64,000 nt of DNA from Microcyclospora pomicola (GCA_002786065.1 NHNY01000002.1:124001-188000); one strand, 5' to 3'; counted from the first letter of the stretch, positions 33,878-45,377 are shown. Notes: generated by a model from the letters alone, not told the origin. Numbers and translations: made by a program.

Positions 33878-34414
33878 ATGCTCAATCTACGCCCCACCCC
33901 GCGTCTCCTCGCGGTCCCCTCCACCGTCGGCGCCCAATCTTCCGGCATGAAACAAGTCCCATTGGCCCTCCTCCCTCCCATCCCGCTGTACCGCCGCCTC
34001 TTGCGCGCGCACCGCAAGCACCTCGACCCGGAAATGCGCGTGCTCGGCGACAAGTACATCCAGAGCGAGTTCCGTGCGCATCGTACGACGGAAAACCCAG
34101 TCCACATCATCGGCTTCTTGACCGAGTGGCAGATGTACGCGCAGCAGGTGGAGGGGGATGCGTGGCGGGGCGAGAAGATGGATCGCGGGAAGGTGGATAA
34201 GATGAGTGGTGAGTTTTCTCGAAGCTTTGATGCTGGGTTCATGGGCATGAGCTTGGATGCATGTATGTGGTGTTGTACTGATGGGGTGAGGATAGATCAG
34301 CAGATCGGCCAGATGTACGAGCTTATGAACAGTATCCGCCAGCGCGAGTTGGAGGAGAACGACCCGGAGTATGAAGCGCCGGCACCTCCGGGCTCTGAGG
34401 ATGAGAAGAAATGA
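33878..34414 (+). CDS. Sdh7/Acn9 (SDHAF3) LYR-motif succinate dehydrogenase assembly factor
   Basis: Two exons, 33878-34208 and 34296-34414, giving 149 residues. The N-terminus MLNLRPTPRLLAVPSTVGAQ is Arg/Ser/Leu-rich and looks like a mitochondrial presequence. It is followed by IPLYRRLLRAHRKHLDPEMR with the LYR tripeptide, then LGDKYIQSEFRAHRTTENPV and FLTEWQMYAQQ, and after splicing KVDKMSDQQIGQMYELMNSI. This matches SDHAF3, which protects the iron-sulfur subunit Sdh2 during complex II assembly. The 87-nt intron (GTGAGT...ATAG) happens to be in frame and stop-free, so an unspliced message would still encode a protein, 29 residues longer. Confidence 0.93.
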   Translation: MLNLRPTPRLLAVPSTVGAQSSGMKQVPLALLPPIPLYRRLLRAHRKHLDPEMRVLGDKYIQSEFRAHRTTENPVHIIGFLTEWQMYAQQVEGDAWRGEKMDRGKVDKMSGEFSRSFDAGFMGMSLDACMWCCTDGVRIDQQIGQMYELMNSIRQRELEENDPEYEAPAPPGSEDEKK

Positions 34415-35360
34415 TGGAAAGGTCAAGCATGGCGTTAAGTGATTGAAAAGTCACAGTGCCACTGTCAGTCATGCTGGCCGCGACTGCAGCACTTGCGCCG
34501 CCTGCAAGCCAGGACAAATGACGCCTGCAGATTGATCGGACGACATGTCAATCGTCCGGACATTCGCCTAGCACGTCCAACGCGGATGCCCTCATTGGCA
34601 AGGGGTGGCACATCTTGGAGACAATATGCCACGGCTGGACACGACATCAGAGAGTAGCCCATTGCCTCCATCTGGTTCCACCAACATCTGAGAATCGAGG
34701 TCATGACCAGTGCGGGCCACCACGCTTGACAATCTGCTTCCTGGCACATAGCAGCGACAACCTCGCACACCATGACGCACCGGTATACCACGATTACCGA
34801 CTACCAGACCATTGGGGCCTACACAAATCTGCACGACGATTGGAGGCATGCGGTCGCTTCCTCGGGATGCATGCTCCACTTCAAAGTGGTGCAAAGGTGG
34901 TTCATGACTCATCGTTCTCGAAACTGCAGGAAATTACGGCATGTTCACCATTGTACCATAGACGAGTAGAGATACATCTCCCACCCAGAATCTAGTCGCG
35001 GAACCAGCACGGCTTAAGAAAGACGGAAAAGGAAACGAGAAGATTGCATGAGTTTCAGAAGATCCTTCATTATGTGTAAGATATACTATCTGATTCCCAG
35101 AATTGATCATCTGCTACATAAGCAGATCCATGCCGCGAGGCTTCCTCCATGCATCCAAGACCTTTCTCATCCTGACATGCTTCAAACGCTATAAGAATAA
35201 GTGGAGAGAGAGAGAAGAGGAGGGTATCATGTCGCTCTCCATTGAAACAAGCCCATCGTCGGGGCCTCCGGAACACCATCGCTAAGATACAAGAAACAAC
35301 CCAATCGCTCCAATCGCTAGATCCGAAAACGAGAAAAGACGAGAAGTGGCCACGGCACGC
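34415..35360. other. intergenic, no gene seen
   Basis: About 950 bp between two convergent genes. Open frames of up to 126 codons occur on both strands but show no recognisable protein. Confidence 0.4.
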
Positions 35361-35927
35361 TCACGCCATCGCGGTGACCATCGCAGGCATACGCTGCTGC
35401 TGATGCACGACGACGACCTTGCGGCTCCGCGGCATCTCGAGCTTGTAGCTCGCGATGGCGGCGGGGATATGCTCGTCGTCGCCGTCGCTGTCGCCGTCGC
35501 TCGACTCGTCGGAGTCATCGGAGTCATCCGACTCGAGCTCGGGCGGTGGCGGCGAGACGCAGCGGGATTGGCAGCGAGTGAGGCTGAGGCCGGCGTCGTC
35601 GTCGTCTTCGTCGTCGAAGAAGTAGTCGTCGAATTCTTCTTCGTCGTCGTTGTCGTCTTGTGATGTGGTGACGGAGGAGGATAGTGATGATGATGATGTT
35701 GACTTGTGGTTGGAGGCTTGTAATCGGTGGTCAACGGGTGCTGTGCTGAAGGTGACATGTCGTTGTTGTTGTTGGGCGGATTCCATATCGGAAATGCGAG
35801 TGCGCAGCGACTCGTAGTGGGCGAGGTGGCCGACCATGAAGCGCAGGCTGCGGTTGGGCCGGGCGATCTCCCGGGTCAGACGCGATTGGGCGCTGCAGGC
35901 CAGGTGGTAGGCTTCGTGCAGAGACAT
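35361..35927 (-). CDS. small acidic Ser/Asp-rich fungal protein of unknown function
   Basis: Single exon, 188 residues. The N-terminal 50 residues (MSLHEAYHLACSAQSRLTRE, then RFMVGHLAHYESLRTRI) form predicted helices and look like the short conserved domain of an uncharacterised ascomycete family. The middle is low complexity: poly-Ser, then runs of Asp/Glu with a FDDYFFDDEDDDD stretch and an SDDSDDSDESSDGDSDGDD stretch. The C-terminus (IASYKLEMPRSRKVVVVHQQ) is basic. The acidic runs are typical of regulatory or chaperone-like tails. Function unknown; the helical head and in-frame GTC/GAC bias make it likely to be a real gene. Confidence 0.7.
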   Translation of the reverse strand: MSLHEAYHLACSAQSRLTREIARPNRSLRFMVGHLAHYESLRTRISDMESAQQQQRHVTFSTAPVDHRLQASNHKSTSSSSLSSSVTTSQDDNDDEEEFDDYFFDDEDDDDAGLSLTRCQSRCVSPPPPELESDDSDDSDESSDGDSDGDDEHIPAAIASYKLEMPRSRKVVVVHQQQRMPAMVTAMA

Positions 35928-37061
35928 GTTGGTGTGTGTGTTTGTGTGAGATGTCGATCGGAAGTGATTGTTGGAGGGATAACAATGTCTGAATGGTGGG
36001 TGTAGAGCAGAATATTATAATAATAATGATATTCTTGTTGGGACGTATATGACTGTGGTGATGATGTGGAGCGTCGCGGATTTTTCTTTCAGCGCAGGCC
36101 TTTTTCCGGGTGGGCGGTGGATACGGCTTGCGTGGCGAGGATATGTGTGTCGATGATGAATGCTTTTGACGTCTCCTGCCAGGCCGTACTTCGGTGCTGC
36201 TTGTCGCTTCTCCTTGCTTGCGTGTTGGTTGCGTGTCGGTGGATCAAGTGCTTTGTGATGTCCTGTAGCAGAACCAAGGACATCAAAGGAAGAAGACGGA
36301 CAGGTCATCATATCATCCCGGGCGATATTCTGTCGCCTGCAGCGATTATCGTGGTGCCTGTCGCTACGGGCGCTCTGGAATGGCAGTGTGGAGCTCCAAT
36401 GCGGCCGCAGCGCAGCGCCAGCGAGACACACCGATCGGAATGCCGGTGCCTGGAACTCTAAAATCACCTGCCACGCACATGTCTCCATCCCTATACTCCG
36501 TCCTTTCGACTGCAGCACCGCCGGCCCTGCTTCGGTCCAGGCGCTCGCTTTCTTTATGCACGTCAAAGAGTCTTTGTGCATCTGGCTCACGGCCGATCGG
36601 GCGAGGCGGTGCCAGTCTGCAGCATTCCCGGGGCGATGATTGGCCCGCGACGGCGGTTGGGATGTGCACAAGATCTGCTAGTGTGTCGCCGGCCGATCAT
36701 GGAACAATAGAGTGAAGGTTGGGATCGCATGTGCTTGACCGCTCTACGTCCGTACTCATCGGACCCCGACTGCTTCCGATACTCGACCTTGACGTCCGGT
36801 TTGATCTCGTTGTCGCCTCAGGCTGCGATTCCAGCTTGGACCCTCCCGCTGAGGGCTCACATGCTATCATAGCCCTTCACGTGCCGACGTGGCTTGTCAT
36901 ACTGTAGCTGATGAAACACAGCACCAAGTCCTGGTACTAACGACTACACGATATCCACTTTCTCTCGACCGTGCCACGGCCTTTGTTGCGCTGGTGTCGG
37001 ATCCGGCTAAAGACTCCACCTGGCTCTACTCCCTCAGTACAGTATTGCACTCGCGGTAGCC
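35928..37061. other. long divergent intergenic region
   Basis: About 1.1 kb between the acidic-protein gene and sds23, which diverge. Contains an ATAATA microsatellite near 36020. Small antisense open frames around 36015-36715 have no recognised features. Confidence 0.45.
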
Positions 37062-38700
37062 ATGGTGTCACTACCGCTCCCCGCCGATCAATCCCGCCCC
37101 GCTGATATCAACACCGCCTTGAACCCCTCCTCCACCGCCAGCCATGCCTCTCGCAAGGAACCCTCTCTCCCCTCCTCTCCAGCAGCCACCGTCTCCAAAC
37201 GCTCCAGCTTCATTGACTCCTCCCGAAACTATCCACCATCCCCGCGGACCACCAGACAACAACCCTTCTCCGGCCAAGCGCTAGCCGAGCTCCTCATGCA
37301 GCCCCAGGCCAAGACGATGCAAGGGGAGCAGCGCTTCAGCGGTCGAGACTGGCGGGCCATCCAGCTCCACGAGATCATCGACCCGACCGAGACGCGCTTC
37401 GTCGAGCTCGACACCAGCATCGAGGACACCACCAAGCTGTTGATCCGCTCCGGCGCCCCCAATGTGGTGCTCATCCGGGAGTCGCGCAAGACCAAGACCG
37501 CCATTGGCATGTTCGACTACTCGGACCTGAATGCGTATCTGCTGCTGGTGCTGGGCATGTCCCAGTCGGACGAGATGGCGGCACAGCTGGCGGAGCGAGC
37601 AAGAAGCGGCGAGGCCATCCCCTTGAGCGATGTGAATGACCATCTGGGCCCGCGGGAAGAGCCGGCGTACCTCCCTCACACCGCCACGCTGCTGCAGGCG
37701 ATGGAGCTGTTGGGTGGAGGGCTGCATCGTGTCGTCGTGACGAAGGAGGGCACGAGCGAGGCGGTCGGCGTCCTGTCGCAGCTCCGGCTGGTGCGGTTCT
37801 TCTGGGAAAACCACCAAAACTTCACCGCGACCGAGGCACAGTACTCACGGACGCTGCGGGACTGTGGGCTGGGCGCGAAGGAGGTGCTGGCGATCAATGG
37901 CGACCGACCGCTGTCGGAGGCGTTGAAGTTGATGCATGACGAGGGAGTGACGTCCCTGCCGGTGCTGGATCAACACAGGAATGTGGTGGGCAACATCAGC
38001 CATGTGGATGTCCGGGTGAGTGTTCATGAAGTCAATTGATATTTTAATCGCATTGCTAACATGTGCACAGCTCCTAACCGACACTGCCGCCATCCCTCTC
38101 CTCTCCTCCAGCTGCATCCATTTCATCTCCGTCATCCTCTCAGATCGTGGCATGTTCGATGGTCAGGACTCCTACCCGGTCTTCTACGTCACCCCCTCCA
38201 GCACCCTCGCACATACTGTGGCGAAACTATGCGCGACTCGCTCCCATCGAATGTGGATCGTCGACTCCTCCTCGCCAGGCAACAGTGTTCCGCCCAGCCC
38301 CAGTCTTCATGGCAGCCATCCCCCTCCTCCGTTCGGGCAACAGACCACCGCTCAATCTCACGCCCGCCACGGCTCCATCACCCACGAACCCACCCCGGGC
38401 CCACCCTACACCAGCACGCATCCCGGCGTGAGCGTCAGTGCCGCCCAGCTTCCGGGCGCCGGCATGTCTGGCCGTCTGACCGGCGTGGTCAGCCTGACGG
38501 ATGTGCTGAATCTGCTCGCGCGGGTGAGTGGCCTGTCGCCGAGCGATCCGGAGGTCGTCCGTCGCCGCCGACGCCGGAGCAGCTCTAACAGTTCGCGCCC
38601 GAACATCGACAGCATGCGGGCGAGCGGAGAGATCCTGCGATCCAGCGGCGAACTCGGTCGGAGCACGAGCGTCAGCAGCACTTCGGGCAGTCGACGGTGA
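37062..38700 (+). CDS. sds23: Sds23-family CBS-domain protein
   Basis: Two exons, 37062-38015 and 38071-38700, giving 527 residues; the 55-nt intron has a GCTAAC branch site and is phase 0. A disordered Ser/Pro N-tail (1-85) precedes paired CBS motifs: IIDPTETRFVELDTSIEDTT, FDYSDLNAYLLLVLGM, LPHTATLLQAMELLGGGLHR, VLSQLRLVRFFWENHQN, DRPLSEALKLMHDEGVTSLP, then YVTPSSTLAHTVAKLCATRS and GVVSLTDVLNLLARVSGL. In fission yeast Sds23/Moc1 inhibits PP2A and PP6-type phosphatases and links nutrient state to mitosis and sexual development. The C-tail is Ser/Arg-rich and probably phosphorylated. Strong GC bias at third positions. Confidence 0.93.
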
Positions 38701-38895
38701 GGACGTGATTGTATGCATGAGGTGTTGCGACTACTTCTACTCTACTCCATACATGCATTCGTGGATGTCAAAAGCGACATGGATGATTCAGGATTCAAAA
38801 AGGGCACGAGACGTGACGGACACTGAAGATGAAGCTGTGTATCTCTCACAGTATCCAAGACTCAACGACGAACCAAACACATAGGGCAGCGGCAT

Positions 38896-38914
38896 GACGA
38901 TGATGATGATGATG
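38896..38914. repeat. (GAT)n microsatellite
   Basis: Six or so GAT units in tandem (CGATGATGATGATGATGG). Confidence 0.8.
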
Positions 38915-39560
38915 GATCATGTAATGTATGTACAAACGGTAGCGATGGCGTTGGGTGTTGTGCTCTCACTCCAATCTTCTTCTTCTTCATTCACCTTCTT
39001 CAATCTTCAGACTGAGATACTCTCCTCCCACCCTCATCGACCATGTTCGCCACGCGCGAATCTATATTTCGTACCTGCGTCGGGACGGCCAAGGGAAGCG
39101 GGACGCCGAGCCCGCCGCTGCATGGCTGCGCTGCATGCATCTGACCCTTCAGGAGACCTGCACGTGCACAGCTCACGCCTCGACAGATCAGCTATACAAT
39201 CTGACTGCATCTTACCCACCCCTCGAAGAGATGAAATCTCAAATTGACAGTCTACAGTTCTCTTCTCCGCAGGAATTGTTCAGCGACAGTACAGTATTAT
39301 CGCGGCGAACTCGATCCACACGTGCCCCCACCGCCAATCAGCCACTTGTGTTGTTGCTAGACTCGCCCGGCGCCATACTAGCGCTTCGGCCGCCATCAGC
39401 GAGACACCGCCTGGCCGCCGCTGATTGGCGCAACCCCGTCGATCGTCGTCTGCCATGCGGTCGCTGCCCCTGGATGGGTGGATGGATGGAGCAGAGCGAA
39501 TCTCCTCATCGACATGGCTCATGCTCACTGACTCGGTTCCTGACGTGCCGGGCTAGGCGT

Positions 39561-39580
39561 GGCATGGCATGGCATGGCAT
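39561..39580. repeat. (GGCAT)4 pentanucleotide repeat
   Basis: Four exact tandem copies of GGCAT, preceded by a diverged GGCGT unit. Confidence 0.85.
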
Positions 39581-39919
39581 CTGCTGGGCGGCCAGTCTAC
39601 CTCTCTCCTCCTCCTTGTGATCGTGATCGTGGTGACTTGCACTTGATACCGCTCACGCTCTTTTCACCCAGTCACTCTTTTGGAGATCGATATACGGATC
39701 TCACGTCGCTCTTTTCTTCGGAGGGTATTCGAGACGGGAAGAGATTGGCAGACTACAGGACAAATCTCAGGAAGACCGGATAGACAGTACTCTGAGCACT
39801 CGGTGAAACGCTGCGCATTGCATCTGGACGCGAGGAGATCATAAGAGACGAGCGAACGACAGGCGATATATTACAGATCAACAGCGCTTCAGCAGGCCGG
39901 CCCTGCGATACAGCCCAGC

Positions 39920-41081
39920 ATGTACACCCGCTACCTCGCCCTCCCCGTGGCGCTCCTCGCGGCTTCGGTCGCCGCCCAGACGTCCACCGACTGCAACCCG
40001 CTCAACTCGACATGTCCCACGGATCCCGCCCTGGGCACCACCTACTCCGACACCTACAACTCCTCCAGCTCCTCCTTCGACTCCAAGCTCTGGGACGTCC
40101 TCGCTGGGGATGACCTGATCTCGTTCGACAGCAACGGCGCCAACCTGGCCATTGCCCAGAAGGGCGACTCCGTCACGCTCAAATCCAGCTTCTACATCTT
40201 CTGGGGCAGCGTCGAGATCATGATGCAGGCGGCGGCGGGCACCGGTATTATCAGTACGGTGGTGCTCCTCTCCGACGATCTGGATGAGATCGATCTGGAG
40301 ATCATGGGCGGCAACACGTCGTACGTCGAGTCCAACTGGTACGGCCACGGCAACGAGTCGCAGTTCAACGCGCTCTACCACCCCGTCGATGGCCCGCAGG
40401 AGACGATGCACAACTACACCGTCGTCTGGAACCAGCAGTCGATCGAGTGGATCATCGATGGCGCCGTCGCCCGCACCGTCCCGTATGCTGCTTCTGGCCA
40501 ATACCCGCAGACGCCCAGCTTCATCCGCTTCGGTATCTGGGCTGCTGGAGATTCTGACCAGGAGGGTACGGTGACTTGGGCAGGTGGCAAGACCGACTGG
40601 TCGCAAGGGTGAGTCTATCTCCACCATACCAGATCCCAACCGATCTGACGACTAACCGCACTCCAGCCCCTTCACCATGACCGTGCAATCGATCAAGATC
40701 ACCGACGGCAGCACCAACACCACCGAGTACGCCTACGGCGACCGAACCGGCAGCTTCTCCAGCATCACCTCGACCTCCGGCACCTCGGTCGCCGCCAAGG
40801 AACTCGCCAAGGGCTCCACCCTGCAGAACGCGACCCAGAAATGGACGGGCCTGTCGACGGGCGCCAAGATCGGCATCGCGGCCGGCGTCGGCGGCGGCTT
40901 CGTCCTGCTCATGTCCGCCTGGTGCGCGTTCTGCTGCGTGCAGCGCAAAAAGGGCCGCGCCGAGCGCAAGCTCGAGGACCAGCGCTGGAACGAGCAGACC
41001 GCCGAGCTGCTGACGTATCGGCAGCAGATGGCCAAGGGCGCGTTTGCCGTGCAGCATATGGGGCATGGGGAGAAGTATTGA
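39920..41081 (+). CDS. Crh-like GH16 cell-wall transglycosylase with C-terminal membrane anchor
   Basis: Two exons, 39920-40608 and 40667-41081, giving 367 residues. Signal peptide MYTRYLALPVALLAASVAAQ. The GH16 core carries the Crh-type catalytic motif D-E-I-D-x-E (E123, D125, E127 in LDEIDLEIMG), followed by NYTVVWNQQSIEWIIDGAVA and RFGIWAAGDSDQEGTVTWAGG, as in yeast Crh1/Utr2, which transfer chitin onto beta-glucan in the wall. Several N-x-S/T sites occur. Instead of a GPI-attachment signal the C-terminus has one transmembrane helix (about 285-307, IGIAAGVGGGFVLLMSAWCA) and a basic cytosolic tail of about 55 residues (QRKKGRAERKLEDQRWNEQT). The 58-nt intron has an ACTAAC branch site. Confidence 0.93.
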
Positions 41082-41503
41082 GCGGGGGTTAATGGTGGGA
41101 GATCTGCATACGCATACGGAGTGATGTGATGAAAGCCTCCATGTGCCCCTTTTGGCTCGTCGTCCACGGTTGTTGCCGTCCGTCTCATGTCCGGTTGGTG
41201 TTTTGCTTGTCGCTCTTTGCTTGTTCGACTTTTGTATATATTCTTGCGCTTCTCGCATGGCTTGGTCCTGGTCATGGACTTTTGGATCGGATACTGCTGT
41301 TGCTGCTGCTATATACTGCCTGATGATGAATCTTTAACCTTCTGGAGTTTATGGACCGCCATCGCACACACCGTGCCATCCATCTGTGAACGTCGCAGTA
41401 CGTCTGACTAGTCACCAGTGTCCGGTCTGGTCAGGTCTTTCAACATTCTCCCTAACTGTCTGAGTGACTTGACTTCATATCAGCTAACTTGGCTAGGGTA
41501 GCT

Positions 41504-41523
41504 ACCTTACCTTACCTTACCTA
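41504..41523. repeat. (ACCTT)n tandem repeat
   Basis: About four units of ACCTT in tandem, embedded in a longer stretch of related words. Confidence 0.75.
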
Positions 41524-41638
41524 GGATAGCTAAGGTATGGGTAAGAAGTCAAGGCATGCATAGGGTAGGAAAGGACGAGTAGCTTATTGCTAAGGTACGG
41601 TGTATAAGGTCAGGTACCTGTGCACTATAGGTGCTGCG

Positions 41639-41650
41639 TAAGGTACCTTA
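41639..41650. repeat. 12-bp perfect palindrome TAAGGTACCTTA (copy 2)
   Basis: Identical to the palindrome at 24583-24594, 17 kb away, again in intergenic DNA. Confidence 0.6.
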
Positions 41651-42537
41651 GACTGGCAGTAAGGTAGGCTTCTTTGTGTATCGTAGATCCGGTAGCACAG
41701 TACTGTCATCGGCAGATCACCGTAGTAGAGTCATCAAGTGCATACGGTACGGCAAGGTATGGATGGAGTATGAATCAGTGGGATCGTGGCGTGCGTTGAG
41801 CAAAGTATATCGCATCGAGCTCTATGTAGAAACAAAAGGATGGATGGGAAGATATGCCGTCTACTAAAAGAGAGCTAGCAATCAAGCACAGGTACGTACC
41901 TATCTAGGTGTAGTCTAGGTAAGTGTACAGTCTCATCCTTTGACGATTTGGAAGACGAGATGGAGTGAGATGATCACATTGCCCATTTCCGGGTCTTCGT
42001 AATAATAAGTAGACAGATGACGTAGATCTACCATCTTGTGGTCAGGTCGCGTGAGGTGTGGCAGTCGAGCGTCGGCCATGGCATGACGGAGTCCAAGACC
42101 AGGCTCACATGCACCTGCACGTCAAGCTTGCCCCCCACGACCGACAGCAGTGACAGCTCACGGGTTGCGTTGTTGGCACATGAGGGGATAACACCCGTTC
42201 TGCACGTCCACACTCGTGTAGGTTGGATGTAAGTCGATTGCTCATCTGTTGGTCATAGATCTGTAAATCGGAAAGAATCTCAGGAAGAAGAGGACGACGC
42301 TTGGCCGGTCAGGTTCATCCCACTCAACTTGGCGCTTGACCGCTGTTCTGGACTGGGTTTCTTGGAGCAGGTTGATACCTGGGCGGAGTTGTAACAGAGC
42401 AATTGTGGCGACCGCCTGTGAGAAGCTACACGACATATCCTCACCTGCCTGGTAACTTACTCTCTGGTTTCTGGAAGATATCACCAGCACGGACAGCCTC
42501 ACGCACCACTCTCACCGCTTGGAAAGACGTATATCAA

Positions 42538-43936
42538 ATGGACCTGCTTCGGGATGTCTTCGAACAAGGCCGCCGGGCCACCGCCGAAGTGCTGAGCGGC
42601 GGAGGCATCGAACACGACTCGCCGCACTCGCCTGAGGTCCCGGAAGACCTCCGACAATGGCTGCCGGACATCTTCGACCGCTTCCCCATCGTCTTCCCCT
42701 GGACCAAGCCCAAGCCCATCGATCCTGCCCTGCACGCCGTCTGGCTGCTGGACAACACGGCCTTCCGCACGCCCGCGCCCGGCGACTCACGCCCGCAGTT
42801 GGCCGAGCTGGCCGATCCCAACCACACCAACGCCGTCATCGTGCCCGACGCGGTGGGCAGCAGGGAGCCGGCCACGACCCGCAGCGGCTGGGAAGTCGAG
42901 TATGTGGCCTGCTACTTCATCAAGAACTCGGGCCGCGATGTGGCGAAGGTGCAGGCCAAGATCATCCATGCGTTGGATATCGGGGATGACGAGCTGGCGA
43001 CGAAAAAGCGCATCACCGCCCGCCTGCAGCCGTTTGTGGATGCTGTGCTGCCCAAACGGACGGTGCGTATCTCCATCGATGGGCGGGAGGAGCAGACGCT
43101 GGGCCCGTCGAGCTGGTCGGGCATCAGCTCGGGGCTTCACGCATTGCACTTCACTCCGTCGACCGCGCCCCTGCAGTCGACGGTGCTGAATCTACCGCCA
43201 CCATTTGGTCTCCCCAGCCTCACTGTGCTGGCCGAGGAGAAGGGATGGGCGATCATCAGTGACATCGACGACACGATCAAAGTCACGCAGGTATGCCATT
43301 GACCTCCGTCTACCGAACTGCATCCCATCACTAACACAAGCACAGTCCTGCGATCCCATCGGCGTCCTGAAAAACACCTTCACTGTCGAGGACCCCATCC
43401 CCATCGCCGGCATGCCCGAGCTCTACGCCCACATGGACGCCACCCTCCAGCAGCCCGCCTTCTTCTACCTCTCCGCCTCGCCCTACAACCTCTACCCCTT
43501 CCTCCGCCAGTTCCGCGACGCACACTTCCCCCACGGCACCATGATCCTCCGCGACGCCTCGTGGCAGAACATCGGCGGCCTGATCGCCTCGCTCAACATC
43601 GGCACGCAGGCCTACAAGGCCGACCGCATCACCAAGATCCACGCCTGGCTGCCCCACCGCAAGTTCATCTGCCTCGGCGACTCCACCCAGACCGACCCAG
43701 AGGCCTACGGCGAGTCGATGCGCAAGTACCCCGGCTGGATCCGCGCCGTCTTCATCCGCAAGGTCACGGGCATCGCGCTGATGGACGAGGCCAAGCAGAA
43801 CGCGCCCGAGCGCTTCGAGAAGGCGTTTGAGGGGGTCGAGCGCAAGCGCTGGCATGTGTTTACGGAGCCGGCTGAGTTGGCGGCGAGGATTGATGAGTTG
43901 AGTCGCGATGAGGATGCGTTGGTCGGTGGGGAGTGA
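42538..43936 (+). CDS. App1-like phosphatidate phosphatase (DUF2183 domain)
   Basis: Two exons, 42538-43290 and 43346-43936, giving 447 residues from the first in-frame ATG. The catalytic HAD-like motif D-x-D-x-T appears as WAIISDIDDTIKVTQ at the end of exon 1. It is followed in exon 2 by IAGMPELYAHMDATLQQPAF, FFYLSASPYNLYPFLRQFRD and the late acidic motif KFICLGDSTQTDPEAYGE. Yeast App1 dephosphorylates phosphatidic acid at actin patches. Open coding-like sequence continues upstream of the ATG to about 42376 (with WRPPVRSYTTYPHLPGNLLS) but contains no ATG. An upstream exon probably joins here, so the N-terminus is incomplete in my model. Confidence 0.88.
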
Positions 43937-45377
43937 GGGGGTGGGTGGGAGGAGGAAGCGACATGATTCCTGCTTTCGTATCTACCTAATGTTCATTTTT
44001 ACGATCCTGACGTGGAATTCAACCCTGTCCCTAGTGAGAAGATAACAGCATCACGGTCAATTCTGTGCAGAACCTCATCTGCCAAGATGGTCCCTTGCGA
44101 CACACAGGTCCTCCTTCACATTCCTCCAACGCGCCAAACGCTATGAAAGCTGCTTCATTGCCCCGATCATCTTCGTGGGCTCGGGTGAAGAGACCCTGAG
44201 CAGCGACCTTGACAATCTATCAAGTCGCGCCGGGCTCGATTCGACGTCTCAGAACATCCTCACAGCGTCCGTTACGGGTCTATGACTTTCCGAATAGAGG
44301 CAGAGGTGGTGATTTCCCGTCAGGTGGGAGCATGACTCGACTTGTTGGTTTGAAAGACGCTCCGTTCCTGAGTTCTGCGGGGGAAACAAGATGCAGATCG
44401 TGAAGGGCCGTTGAGTGCTGGTGATGATGGCTATTCATGGAAAGGGGTTTCCCTCCGAATAGTAAGGTACTGAATCATGCACAGGAGACGAGGAGTTTTA
44501 CCTTGCCCTGTCCAGTGTAGGTTACCTACCTAACCTTTTCTCAACATCGACATTAGTACCTCATTTTCTCAGCGATTTAGCTGCGACACCATTCGAACGA
44601 TCGTCGGACAGAGACATCCCACGTTTACCCGCCGGAGCAGATTCGATCATTGGGCATGGTTTTTTTCTGGACTCGCCATCTGGCAGGCGGTGGAGATGTG
44701 CAGAGTGGCGCTATAGAGGGGACGCAACGGGAAGCGAGCACGATACAATACAATGTACGCGGAGGACAGCTATCCTGAGGAGACTGGAGCTCGAATTGCG
44801 GTGGATGAGTTATCTTGCAGAGTGTCAGAAGAGGCTGCATCGTCTTAGTCGTCGAACTTTTGACAGTCTCGTCGATGCTTTGATCGCATGTTCAGCTTCC
44901 CGGGGTTTTTGGTAGACACATTCGGGGTCCTCGTCCATGATTCCTATTCTAATACAGTATGATATGTCGAGGTCACGTATCCGGAGACATGGATAAAGAT
45001 GCCAATGGCTCTCATCACGTGACTGATTACATCACGCCGATCTGTTGATCTAGACGGAGCTCCAGCGGAAGTCAATTCCATTCTCCTCCATCTCTCCAGC
45101 AGACAACGTCACCCGCGCAACGTGTTACTTCTGCTGGCGCATTGCCGTCGTGATGACCAGCGCCTACCGACGAGACACCATAGCATTTCGATCTCGATCA
45201 ATGGCTCAAGGTACCGTAGCCGACTGACTAGTGCCCTTGGTTCGTAGGGGTAAAGTATCGAACGTCATGTCCTTTTCGTCGAGCTTTCTCTTCTTTCGTT
45301 TTCCTTATTGTCTTTACATACAATTTGCCTAACAAGATCTTCATTTCCTTACCTCAAATCCCATCCGCATAACCACC
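43937..45377. other. intergenic region with a CACGTG palindrome
   Basis: About 1.4 kb, no supported gene. Contains TCACGTGA near 45016 (an E-box type octamer, about 360 bp before the next start codon) and a few AAGGTAC/CCTACC words near 44465 and 44520. Confidence 0.45.

Larger units (their letters stand above)
38701..39919. other. intergenic with microsatellites, no gene seen
   Basis: About 1.2 kb. Holds a GAT trinucleotide run near 38896, a TGGA-type run near 39472 and a GGCAT pentamer run near 39561. The 221-codon open frame at 38955-39620 has no recognisable protein and I reject it. Confidence 0.5.
41082..42537. other. repeat-rich intergenic region
   Basis: About 1.4 kb, no confident gene. 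From 41480 to 41930 it is built from short CCTTAC, AAGGTA and CCTAGG words in both orientations. The end next to 42538 may hide a 5' exon of the App1-like gene. Confidence 0.5.

Noticed and set aside
38955-39620. 221-codon frame between sds23 and the Crh-like gene
   Set aside because: Overlaps microsatellites, composition is Ser/Arg/Thr-rich noise and no conserved-looking segment is present.
39878-40639. 253-codon minus-strand open frame
   Set aside because: Antisense of the Crh-like gene; no motif, composition typical of a shadow.
45009-45024. TCACGTGA octamer as a proven regulatory site
   Set aside because: An E-box of this kind occurs by chance; noted in the gap entry but without evidence of use.
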